This document shows, one piece after another, positions 6,444 through 14,016 of a DNA stretch of 14,229 bases. The position numbers and the translations under genes are program-made. The stretch covers positions 1 through 14,229 of the forward strand of contig JBLIAZ010000049.1 in NCBI GenBank assembly GCA_047631875.1, read 5' to 3'. This stretch comes from JBLIAZ01 sp047631875 (GTDB lineage Bacteria > Bacteroidota > Bacteroidia > Flavobacteriales_C > GCA-002722245). The first letter of the stretch is position 1. Each line of letters begins with the position of its first letter. The notes beneath the pieces are model-generated. The model searched no databases. It was not told the origin of the DNA and saw only the letters and a program-made list of their open reading frames with translations.

Positions 6444-7973
6444 ATGAGATTTTACACTTACATTTTGGTTTTACTTATGACGAGCAACATTCTTGCCCAG
6501 GAGCCACCAAAATTTTTATTTAAATCGGTTTATGGGCCAACTGTAAATTCATCTGGAAACCTCTTGCTGTTTGATAAGTCAAGGGATCGTGCATTTGGGA
6601 TTTACGACTTGCAAAAAGACAAGGTTTTTAAAACTAAAAAGTTGGGTAAAGAGTTTAAGGCTGCTGCTGCACCTTTGTCAATAGGTGACAGGTGGGTTTA
6701 CCTAAGTAATCCATTATATCCTAAAATGGCTAAAGCTAGTTATACGGTCATTGAATTGGATGAAAGAGGTAAGATGTCGTACTCAGCTCCTTTCTTTGAT
6801 TGTGAAGAGAAATTGGGAAGCTATAAGTTCTATGGTTTAACGTCTACAACCTCTCAAGTTGCGTTTAGAAACCGCATGACTAAATCAAAAAATGAAAAAT
6901 ACATTTTAAGTGTTGCTTCTAAAATATATGGTGGTCAATCAATGAGGGAATCGCTCAATATTTCGTTAAAAGATTACAGAAAATCCAATGAAGTGGTTCA
7001 GTTTGCTTTGATGAACTCTAAGTTAGAGGTGGTTAAAAAGGGAAGTTATGATGCCAATCTTACCCGAGGATATGTAGAACGATTTCAGTTTTTTGTTTCT
7101 TCAATTGGAGACATATATTTCGTTTATATCTTGAGACAAGAATTCGTTGGGAAAAGTAACAGGATAATTATTGTTAAGGTTCCAGGCGAAGGGGAGTCTG
7201 TAGAAAAGGTCATCTTTAATTTGCCAAAATTCAATACCACCACAGCAAGCGTTCATTTTACTGATGACAAAATTCAGTTAATGGGGATCGCCGAATTATT
7301 TTCAAAAGATGATCAAGGGAAAGTAGAGGGAATTTATTACGCAGAGGTTAATTTATCTTCGATGAACATTGACAAGTCAAACGTGATAGTATTCAGCCAA
7401 AAACAAAAAGATAAGCTAAATCAGATCTATTCGGAAAATGAAAGTGCATTGGTGAAAAGAGAGGATAATTCAGAAATATTTCCGCAGATTCAGGGTTCTA
7501 TTTTTCCTTATGGAGATGGTAAAATGGGGTTTTTGATGAGGTACGATGTTCCTGTAAAAACTGCAGGAAATGTTTTGACTCCAGGTTACGTAGTTGGACA
7601 TTCCTATTCTTCTTACTTTTTAATGAGGTTAGGCGCTGATCAAAAAAGTATACTTGATATCACTTCATTTAAAAATGCCAACGGCCAAAGTGATAAAGGA
7701 TGTTCTTTCGTTACCTACAAGAATGACAAGTATTTTCTTTATTCAGAAGGAAGGATTTGTTACGGTGTTAAAATTCCTTCTGATGGAACTTCAAGTATAA
7801 AAAAAGAGATAAAGATTGGGGCCATGGGTGACTTTGACTTGAGCTATACTTTTAGAGGAGGTTCCGGGATTCAAATTAAAGATTCTCCAGAATATTATTT
7901 TAGCATGTCTTATGTCAATAAAAAAGGCATGATTAAATCAGGTGTTGCTAGGATGCGTCTTAATTTTGAATAG
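6444..7973 (+). CDS. large exported protein of unknown function, beta-rich
   Basis: This 509-residue protein has a signal peptide (hydrophobic 5-17, likely cleavage after LAQ at about 19, then EPPKF). The mature part is rich in short beta strands with recurrent blocks of the form 'hydrophobic strand - D/N/G turn - strand' (NSSGNLLLFDKSRDRAFGIYD, IGDIYFVYILRQ, TDDKIQLMGIAELF, GDGKMGFLMRYD, KNDKYFLYSEGR), suggestive of a beta-propeller or a similar repeat fold; this is a structural guess. I see no catalytic motif, no lipobox and no type IX secretion C-terminal domain. It begins 9 bases after the barrel gene and so is almost certainly in the same transcript, which suggests that it works in the cell envelope with the barrel and the M48 peptidase. 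There is no recognised family. Confidence 0.7.
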   Translation: MRFYTYILVLLMTSNILAQEPPKFLFKSVYGPTVNSSGNLLLFDKSRDRAFGIYDLQKDKVFKTKKLGKEFKAAAAPLSIGDRWVYLSNPLYPKMAKASYTVIELDERGKMSYSAPFFDCEEKLGSYKFYGLTSTTSQVAFRNRMTKSKNEKYILSVASKIYGGQSMRESLNISLKDYRKSNEVVQFALMNSKLEVVKKGSYDANLTRGYVERFQFFVSSIGDIYFVYILRQEFVGKSNRIIIVKVPGEGESVEKVIFNLPKFNTTTASVHFTDDKIQLMGIAELFSKDDQGKVEGIYYAEVNLSSMNIDKSNVIVFSQKQKDKLNQIYSENESALVKREDNSEIFPQIQGSIFPYGDGKMGFLMRYDVPVKTAGNVLTPGYVVGHSYSSYFLMRLGADQKSILDITSFKNANGQSDKGCSFVTYKNDKYFLYSEGRICYGVKIPSDGTSSIKKEIKIGAMGDFDLSYTFRGGSGIQIKDSPEYYFSMSYVNKKGMIKSGVARMRLNFE

Positions 7974-7984
7974 ATTAAATCTTA

Positions 7985-8551
7985 GTGCAAGAGATAGAGC
8001 CACATTATAATTGGAGAGCATTATACGTTTCTGAAGAGGATGAGCGTTCGCCGTTTTATGGGAAGGTATACAGTGAGTTTTCGTACTCGGAAAGAATTTA
8101 CAATTATTACCTCCATCCTCAGTGGGACAACATAGGTTCGACTACCTTATTTCTGAAAATCATTTACGCAGATTACGAAATGGGTTGTGTAGTCATTGAG
8201 TTGATAGGAGAGTGGAATGATTGCATTACAAATGACGTCATGTATTTGAAGCGTGAATTGGTTGACCACCTTTCATTGAATGGGATCAACAAATTCATTC
8301 TGATTGGTGAAAATGTCTTGAATTTTCATTACTCGGATGACAGTTACTATGAGGAGTGGTTTGAAGACATTGAAGACGGGTGGGTGGTTGCGCTTAATTT
8401 TAAAGAACATGTTTTACGTGAATTTACAGCTATAGGTATAGACCAATATTTTATTTGGGGAGGAGAGTTGAATGATTTTAATTGGAGGCCAGAGCTGCCC
8501 AGGAACTTAATTACTAAGGTTGAGGCAATAGTTAATACACGACTACTTTAA
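7985..8551 (+). CDS. conserved cytoplasmic protein of unknown function
   Basis: This 188-residue acidic protein has no signal peptide or membrane segment. Distinctive blocks are RSPFYGKVYSEF (21-32), IYNYYLHPQWD (38-48), IELIGEWNDCITNDVMYLKRE (71-91), and NKFILIGENVLNFHYSDDSYYEEWFED (about 102-128). The style is that of a conserved hypothetical family I associate with Bacteroidota, but I cannot name a function. The GTG at 7985 is the only plausible start: an in-frame TAA lies at 7976-7978 and no other start codon fits before the conserved HYNW segment. It follows the exported 509-residue protein by 11 bases and is probably co-transcribed, even though its product stays in the cell. The 3' end overlaps the 3' end of bshC on the other strand by 20 bases. 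Confidence 0.75.
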   Translation: MQEIEPHYNWRALYVSEEDERSPFYGKVYSEFSYSERIYNYYLHPQWDNIGSTTLFLKIIYADYEMGCVVIELIGEWNDCITNDVMYLKRELVDHLSLNGINKFILIGENVLNFHYSDDSYYEEWFEDIEDGWVVALNFKEHVLREFTAIGIDQYFIWGGELNDFNWRPELPRNLITKVEAIVNTRLL

Positions 8552-10100
8552 GAGTGTTGTCAAAAGGAACATTGGCGTTTACCACTTGCTCAAACAAATC
8601 ATTTTCGCTTTTTATGATAAAATCAAAAAATGAGTTTCTTCTTTCTTGAAATACTCCGTGAGGAAAAAAAACTGATTTTATCTTTGTTATTCTTGCTGTT
8701 TGTTGATTTTTATTGATTTTCTCAGAGTTCCTGAACCTTTTCTCCATGTTTTCCATTGCAGAAAAGCTTCTTTTTAGTTCTCCCTGGACAACATTTGATA
8801 AATTGCGATCAATTTTTAATGATTTCTCTTTAATTGTTTCAAATAACTGACGTAATTGTTCTTTTTCACCTGAAAGCTTGATGGTTTCTCCGGAATTATT
8901 TTCAAGGTACTCTTTAATAATAATGTCTTTATCCTTAAAAAAGTCACTTATTTTTAAGTTCAAAGCAGTGATTGTGTCCAGCTGTTTTTGACTTAAAAAT
9001 ACATAAGAGTTTCTTACCGTGGGAATGGGGAAGGGAACCTCCAGTGCTTTAAATAATTCAGGCAACTCCAACCAATAAGATATTTCACCTGCTCCGCCTA
9101 GGTATGCAACATTGGGTAAACAAAGTTCTTGGTATACAGGTCGCAAGAGTACATTGGGACTAATTTCTTCAGGGTTCGTCGTAGCAATTTTTAAAAACTC
9201 ATCAATTTCCCAGTTAAATTTTCCATCTACGGTTTGAACAGTATTGTCTTTTATAATAATTCTTTCTCGGTAATTAGTGTTCAAATAAAACAAGTTAATA
9301 GGTCGAGGTTTTGCTTGTGTTTTGTATTCGGACAGCCTACTGATTCCTTTATTGACACTCGATTCCGTGATTTTATTTTGAATTTCTTTGTAAATAATAG
9401 GACTCAAACATTGTTTTAACTTAGGGTCGTCGCCGTCAATGATCAATAAGCCGTACTCTCCAAAAAATTCATTGACAAAGTACCTTGTGGCTTGTGTTAA
9501 ATTCTTTCCTGAATTGTATGCTTGCTCAAATATTTTACTGAGATTAACTGATTTTTCGCTGTTACCTAGTATCGCAGTGAATTGATTTTGAATTTCACGT
9601 AAACCATCACTGCTTAGTTTTCCAACAGCTCCTTTGGTATCGTAATCCCACTTCAAGTTGTTGTTAAACAAATTAACTTCGCTAATTTCTTCAAAATCAT
9701 GGTCTTCGGATGCCATCCAGAATACAGGAACGTACTTGTATATGTTTTGCTGAGCATTCAGTTGTTTGGACAACTTAATTACCTCTAGTATTTTGCTGTA
9801 AAAATAGGCAGGGCCACCATATATACACAGTTGATGTCCTGTGCAAACAGTAAAGCAGTTGTCTTGTTTTAAATTTTTAAGGTTCTCAATACTAGCTTCA
9901 GATAAATTGATGTCACAATTTTGAGATTTCAAGCTGCTCAACAGTACTTCTCTTGATTCGAATTTTCTTTGTGCAGTTTTTTGTATAATACTGTCTATAC
10001 TGTAGTCCCAATCAATGATCCGTTTCTTTTTTAACTCTCCAGTTAAGTAATCTTTTATTAACGTAGGATAAAACTTAATGTCGCTAAAATTTATGTTCAT
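8532..10100 (-). CDS. bshC: bacillithiol biosynthesis cysteine-adding enzyme BshC
   Basis: BshC performs the last step of bacillithiol synthesis, adding cysteine to glucosaminyl-malate in the cytoplasm. The 522-residue length is typical. Family landmarks are visible: TGHQLCIYGGPAYFYSKI at about 87-104 (the TGxQ nucleotide-fold loop), VPVFWMASEDHDFEEI at 124-139 (near-invariant in BshC), a helical coiled-coil region at about 385-470, and a C-terminal FFPHGVFQERRNSFF motif. The ATG overlaps the TGA of the GH32-like gene upstream (ATGA, 10097-10100), so translation is likely coupled to it. The partner genes bshA and bshB are not in the window; the GT4 enzyme at 11614-13788 is a sucrose-phosphate synthase, not BshA. 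The 3' end overlaps the convergent 188-residue protein gene. Confidence 0.95.
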   Translation of the reverse strand: MNINFSDIKFYPTLIKDYLTGELKKKRIIDWDYSIDSIIQKTAQRKFESREVLLSSLKSQNCDINLSEASIENLKNLKQDNCFTVCTGHQLCIYGGPAYFYSKILEVIKLSKQLNAQQNIYKYVPVFWMASEDHDFEEISEVNLFNNNLKWDYDTKGAVGKLSSDGLREIQNQFTAILGNSEKSVNLSKIFEQAYNSGKNLTQATRYFVNEFFGEYGLLIIDGDDPKLKQCLSPIIYKEIQNKITESSVNKGISRLSEYKTQAKPRPINLFYLNTNYRERIIIKDNTVQTVDGKFNWEIDEFLKIATTNPEEISPNVLLRPVYQELCLPNVAYLGGAGEISYWLELPELFKALEVPFPIPTVRNSYVFLSQKQLDTITALNLKISDFFKDKDIIIKEYLENNSGETIKLSGEKEQLRQLFETIKEKSLKIDRNLSNVVQGELKRSFSAMENMEKRFRNSEKINKNQQTARITKIKSVFFPHGVFQERRNSFFDFIIKSENDLFEQVVNANVPFDNTLKVVVY

Positions 10101-11563
10101 GAACTCTCTTCGCTAGCATACTCATCTGTGGGGCTCGGTAGTTCTTTGATTACTGAATGTTCCAGACTCATTAAGGAGGAGCATGAGTATAAGCCCAAGT
10201 TATTAGCATTGTTCGAAAAGTCTATTAACGTGAGTTTAATTTCTCCGTCAATTGAAAATTCAATGTAACTGCCGTACCTTATTAATTTAAAGTGTAAGCT
10301 GTAGTCGCTTTTCCTAGGTTTAAATTGATTTGATTGCAAATTATTAAACACAAAATTATTTTTTACATCTTCAGGATTAAATCCCCAATTCCTGATGGAT
10401 ACATAACCACTTATGAAATCAAAAGAAATGAAATAACCATTGCCTTCATCGTCTGTATCTAGTACTAATCCACCTTTTCCGAGTCCTTCCATTTTCACGA
10501 GTCCCTCCCAAATAAAACTTTCGCTTGGTTTTTCAAAAGTGAATAATTCGTATCCTGACCTAGATGAAACCCACCATTTATTGTCTCTAATCTCAAATTT
10601 TGAAGTAGGGTTACTGAACAAACGCTTTGGGGTAGGTAACTCAAATTGATTAATGGTTTTAGTCACTTTTTCATCCCATCGATAAAAACTTTTCAACCTC
10701 AATCGCCCCTTTTTATCAACGATAAGCTCCTTTGGAGGGGGTAAAAGTCGCTTGGAATTTACTTGTCGATTTTCAAAGTAAAAATTATAAATCAATATAT
10801 GGTCTCCGTCTTTCACTATCCGAGCAGCATAGTTGCCCTGGGGAAGTAATACGTCGTGATGATAAGATTTGTATTCTCCTTGGAATTCATCAGCCCTCCA
10901 ATACCTAACCTTGATGTCTTCACGTATAGAGCCGATTAAGTAAAATTTATCTTCAATTTCACAAACACATGGACATTCTACATCATCATATACCATTGGC
11001 GTAAGTAGTGGTGGTTGGGATATGTATTTCCCATTTTCTTCTTTGTACAGTCCAACGCATCCTCTTCTTGATGTTGGTCCATTGGCTGCTCTTGCACAAA
11101 TCAATAAAAAGTTGTCTTCTTTATGGGTAAATTTATAAGGGTCTCTGAAACTTAACCACTCACGAGGGTTGTTCTTTTTGTCTTCGTAATGAGGGCCTTC
11201 GCTTTCAATTAAAAATTGAGAAGCAGGAACTTTTTTCCAATCAATTAAATTTGAGGATAATGCTTTACCTACTTTCTGATTGATGCCACGGTCTTTTAAT
11301 TGTAATCCAGTATAAAAAATTTCAAAGCCTTCACTTGTACTGTTGACATTCATGGTCCACAACATGTCATCATCCCAGTCTCCAGGGTGGCCAACAAAAA
11401 AAGCATTTTTTACTCTATGCCAAGTAATTCCATCTTTTGAAATTGCATGAGCAATGTAATCGTGATTGGGAATGATTAAATGAAACAAATGGTAAATATC
11501 ATTGTAGACGTGAACCTCCACATCTCCAATTTCCCAGTCTTGGAATCCTCTACTTGAATACAT
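10097..11563 (-). CDS. intracellular GH32-like glycoside hydrolase (probable sucrose/fructoside-acting)
   Basis: This 488-residue protein has the layout of clan GH-J enzymes: an N-terminal five-bladed propeller (about 1-320) and a C-terminal beta-sandwich (about 335-475, WWVSSRSGYELFTF through IEFSIDGEIKLTLI). The GH32 acidic triad can be placed: Asp14 in IGDVEVHVYNDIYHLF at the nucleophile position, Asp141 in FRDPYKF (RDP, transition-state stabiliser), and Glu196 in VECPCV (EC, acid/base). The usual first motif NDPNG is replaced by GDVEV, so substrate or mechanism may differ from a standard invertase. There is no signal peptide, so it should act on an intracellular substrate. It starts 50 bases after the sucrose-phosphate synthase gene and overlaps bshC by four bases. 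Sucrose hydrolysis is the obvious guess from this context; GH43-like or other fructoside activity remains possible. Confidence 0.75.
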   Translation of the reverse strand: MYSSRGFQDWEIGDVEVHVYNDIYHLFHLIIPNHDYIAHAISKDGITWHRVKNAFFVGHPGDWDDDMLWTMNVNSTSEGFEIFYTGLQLKDRGINQKVGKALSSNLIDWKKVPASQFLIESEGPHYEDKKNNPREWLSFRDPYKFTHKEDNFLLICARAANGPTSRRGCVGLYKEENGKYISQPPLLTPMVYDDVECPCVCEIEDKFYLIGSIREDIKVRYWRADEFQGEYKSYHHDVLLPQGNYAARIVKDGDHILIYNFYFENRQVNSKRLLPPPKELIVDKKGRLRLKSFYRWDEKVTKTINQFELPTPKRLFSNPTSKFEIRDNKWWVSSRSGYELFTFEKPSESFIWEGLVKMEGLGKGGLVLDTDDEGNGYFISFDFISGYVSIRNWGFNPEDVKNNFVFNNLQSNQFKPRKSDYSLHFKLIRYGSYIEFSIDGEIKLTLIDFSNNANNLGLYSCSSLMSLEHSVIKELPSPTDEYASEESS

Positions 11564-11613
11564 AGTTAAAAATGGTGGTAATTAAGTTCGAATAATTTTG
11601 TGTAAATCTAACA

Positions 11614-13788
11614 TTAAATGTCAAATCCGTAAAACTTTAAGCCTTCGCAAATTCCAGCCGAGGCATAGTCGTCTGCCATGTATAATTTTTTGCGAGGTTT
11701 TAAATGGTGTAATTCTTTGGACATGTTTCCTACAATGATTCCGTTGATAGGATCCCTGAACATGTCCATGTCATTTCCAGAGTCTCCACAAGCGTAAACG
11801 TTGTTCAAGGAGATGCCCCATTTGTGACATAAGTATAAGATGGCATTTCCTTTGGAGGCCCTTTTAGGCAATATATCAACGAATTTTAAATGAGAGGTTA
11901 CCACATTTACATGGTACCAATCGTTACCAAGTAAGGCTTTAATTTCTTCTTCATCATAGTATTCTGGGTCATAATAGTAGGAAAGTTTCAACGGGTTTTG
12001 TGCATTGCTTTCTTGTAATCTTAACCATCGCAATTGCTTTAATGTTTTAAGGATCTTTTCTCTGTCCCATTTAAAGCTTAAATGATTTTGCCAATCTGTG
12101 TCTATTAGCTCTTTTTTTGGCTCGTAATAAATTTCGGTACCAACTGAAGACACAATGATGTCTACATCTAAGTTGTACTCATCTATGACTTCTTTTATTA
12201 AATCAAAGTTTCGTCCAGAGGCTAAGCCAAAGGCTACGTCTTTTGGCCTGTTTTTAATGAATTCTTTCAGTTTCTCAAGGCCAGGGTTTTCAAACTTAGG
12301 CTCAATTAAGGTGCCGTCGATGTCGGTAATTATTAATTTTTTGGCGCTTTTAAGTTTGTCGTATTTAGCTTTAGGAATATTCAATACACTTCGCTTTCTA
12401 CCTTCGGTGGTGTTAAGACTTTCTTGTACCCAGCTAATGTATACTTGGGTATGGGAGTTCCAAGAAAAATATTTTTTCGCATTGATTATACCGTTGTTGG
12501 AAAACTTTTTCCAACGGTCTTCGTCAATTAAAATCTTACGGATTGACGCCTTGATTTCAACAGGGTCTGTAGGGTCAACTAAGTAGCCGTTGTGACATTT
12601 TGGTACAATTTCAGATGGACCTCCATTTTTTGTGATTACTACAGGTAGTCCTGTGCTAGCCGCTTCAATTGTGGTTAAACCAAAGTTTTCATGCAGTGAC
12701 AAGTTTACAAATGTTCCTCTTTTTCCAGCTGAATATTGATAAATCGCACCCACTTCGTTTTCAATGTCGTGCTTTTTTGGAATGGCTAGTTTGCCATATA
12801 AATCATATTTGTCCATCAGGAGCAAGATGTCCGTTAGTACCTCTTTTTCAGCAGGCCCCATGGTGTTGATGTCTTTCCTTATCCCAGCAAAAATCACCAG
12901 GTTTGCCAACGCTTGAAGTTCTTTGTCAGTACCATAAGCATCAATTAAGCTGTGTAAGTTTTTTCGACGATCTGGACGACTTAAAGCTAGTATTACAGGT
13001 TTATTTGGGTTCGTTAAAAACTTTTCTATGTTTTCTCCTACCCAATACATGGTTTGCGCATGATCATGGTCTTGTTCTTCACTGGAAGTGACTTTGTTCA
13101 AGTAATATGGAGCGTACTTTTCTAAGGCAATTCCTGGAGGTTGTACGTGAAATTTAGCTTTGTCATAGTTTTCATATTGTTCCCAATCACCAATTTCTAA
13201 GTAAGTAGAGGTCACAATAAACGAACTCAGTGCTAAACAACTTTCTTCAGCCGCTATTCTTTTTTTGAATCTGAATTTCTTTTCAGCTTCAGCTTCGGAG
13301 AGTCCCATCTCTATTATTTTCTGCTTTTTAGCCATCCCTAAGGAGTGACCTGTATGTGCAAAAGGAATATTCAGTTTAATAGATAGTTCTTTTGCTACGT
13401 ACCCAGCATCTGCGTAGTGGGAGTGAAGCCAGTCTGGGGTTATGTCGTGTTTTTTGATATGAGTAAGCGCATTTTTAACGAATTCATCCAGGTGATCCCA
13501 TAGTTGCTCTTTCATGATGTATTTATCGCCAGCAAATTCAATTCTCCGGATGTCAAATTTATCATTGATGACTTCAATTTCTTCACTGTATTCCGAAGAA
13601 ACTTCAGGGTCATTAATTTTACGAGTAAACAGATGGACATGTTCTATTTCATCACACATAGAAAGATGTTCAGCTAATTCGTATACATATTTGGTTTGTC
13701 CTCCGTTGTCAGAATCTCGTCCAATTTCTAGGCCTGAACCTTTAACTAATCCGTGTAAGTTTATTAAGTGAACTCTTACTTTTTTCAT
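11614..13788 (-). CDS. bifunctional sucrose-phosphate synthase / sucrose-phosphate phosphatase
   Basis: This 724-residue fusion should make sucrose 6-phosphate from a nucleotide-glucose and fructose 6-phosphate and then dephosphorylate it to sucrose. Residues 1-460 form a GT4 (GT-B fold) synthase with the SPS signature HGLVKGSGLEIGRDSDNGGQ at 12-31, HTGHSLG at 145-151, ALSRPDRRKN at 268-277 (donor phosphate binding) and the E-x7-E motif at Glu367/Glu375 in HENFGLTTIEAASTGLP. Residues 480-724 are a HAD-IIB phosphatase with all four motifs intact: Asp489 and Asp491 (TDIDGT), Ser524 (LASGRN), Lys646 (ASKGNA) and Asp669/Asp673 (GDSGNDMDMF). Many cyanobacterial SPS carry a degenerate HAD domain; this one looks active. 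It is the first gene of the minus-strand unit with the GH32-like gene and bshC. Mannosylfructose-phosphate synthase is a less likely alternative. Confidence 0.92.
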   Translation of the reverse strand: MKKVRVHLINLHGLVKGSGLEIGRDSDNGGQTKYVYELAEHLSMCDEIEHVHLFTRKINDPEVSSEYSEEIEVINDKFDIRRIEFAGDKYIMKEQLWDHLDEFVKNALTHIKKHDITPDWLHSHYADAGYVAKELSIKLNIPFAHTGHSLGMAKKQKIIEMGLSEAEAEKKFRFKKRIAAEESCLALSSFIVTSTYLEIGDWEQYENYDKAKFHVQPPGIALEKYAPYYLNKVTSSEEQDHDHAQTMYWVGENIEKFLTNPNKPVILALSRPDRRKNLHSLIDAYGTDKELQALANLVIFAGIRKDINTMGPAEKEVLTDILLLMDKYDLYGKLAIPKKHDIENEVGAIYQYSAGKRGTFVNLSLHENFGLTTIEAASTGLPVVITKNGGPSEIVPKCHNGYLVDPTDPVEIKASIRKILIDEDRWKKFSNNGIINAKKYFSWNSHTQVYISWVQESLNTTEGRKRSVLNIPKAKYDKLKSAKKLIITDIDGTLIEPKFENPGLEKLKEFIKNRPKDVAFGLASGRNFDLIKEVIDEYNLDVDIIVSSVGTEIYYEPKKELIDTDWQNHLSFKWDREKILKTLKQLRWLRLQESNAQNPLKLSYYYDPEYYDEEEIKALLGNDWYHVNVVTSHLKFVDILPKRASKGNAILYLCHKWGISLNNVYACGDSGNDMDMFRDPINGIIVGNMSKELHHLKPRKKLYMADDYASAGICEGLKFYGFDI

Positions 13789-14016
13789 AATTGTTGGTGC
13801 CGTTAATGTTTTTCGTAAATCCTATGATTCATTTATTGTTTCGCCAGGCAATGAGGCGGTTTATTATACTCTTTAAAGTTACTAAATATGACTTACGCGT
13901 CAAAAGGAATAAGGTTTCACTTTTGTTTGTCAAACTTACAATGATTTATTTAAAATAAAAGGAAGCGAAGTGCTACGTGTTTCTGTTTGCTGGTAGTTGG
14001 CGATTTACAATTTAAC
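13789..14016. other. 228-base intergenic region upstream of the sucrose-phosphate synthase gene
   Basis: There is no credible open reading frame here. The stretch should hold the promoter of the sps operon and the 3' untranslated end of the partial gene beyond 14017. It contains small inverted repeats that could be protein-binding sites: CGCC-N9-GGCG (about 13852-13868), TGAC-N6-GTCA (about 13899-13912), and GTTTG-T-CAAAC (about 13925-13935). None has arms long enough to be convincing, and no terminator hairpin with a T run is evident. Confidence 0.5.
13931..13938 (-). promoter_or_regulatory. candidate Bacteroidota -7 box for the sps-GH32-bshC operon
   Basis: The minus strand reads TAAGTTTG, an exact TAnnTTTG match, overlapping the small GTTTG-T-CAAAC repeat. 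A TTTT lies where the -33 TTTG would be expected, so that element is only partial. The predicted leader would be about 135 bases, long for this group but possible. It is the only such match found in the region upstream of the gene. Confidence 0.3.

Noticed and set aside
6444..7973. Type IX secretion C-terminal sorting domain on the exported protein
   Set aside because: The C-terminus (GVARMRLNFE) lacks the conserved Gly-rich and Lys-rich ending of known sorting domains.
12155..12586. 143-codon plus-strand open frame opposite the sps gene
   Set aside because: It lies entirely antisense to conserved GT4/HAD coding sequence, its translation is Ser/Phe/Leu-rich without domain pattern, and it has no plausible promoter.
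11614..13788. Reading the GT4 enzyme as BshA because bshC is in the same operon
   Set aside because: The SPS signature with GRDSDNGGQ and the fused C-terminal HAD phosphatase do not occur in BshA, which is a shorter single-domain enzyme.
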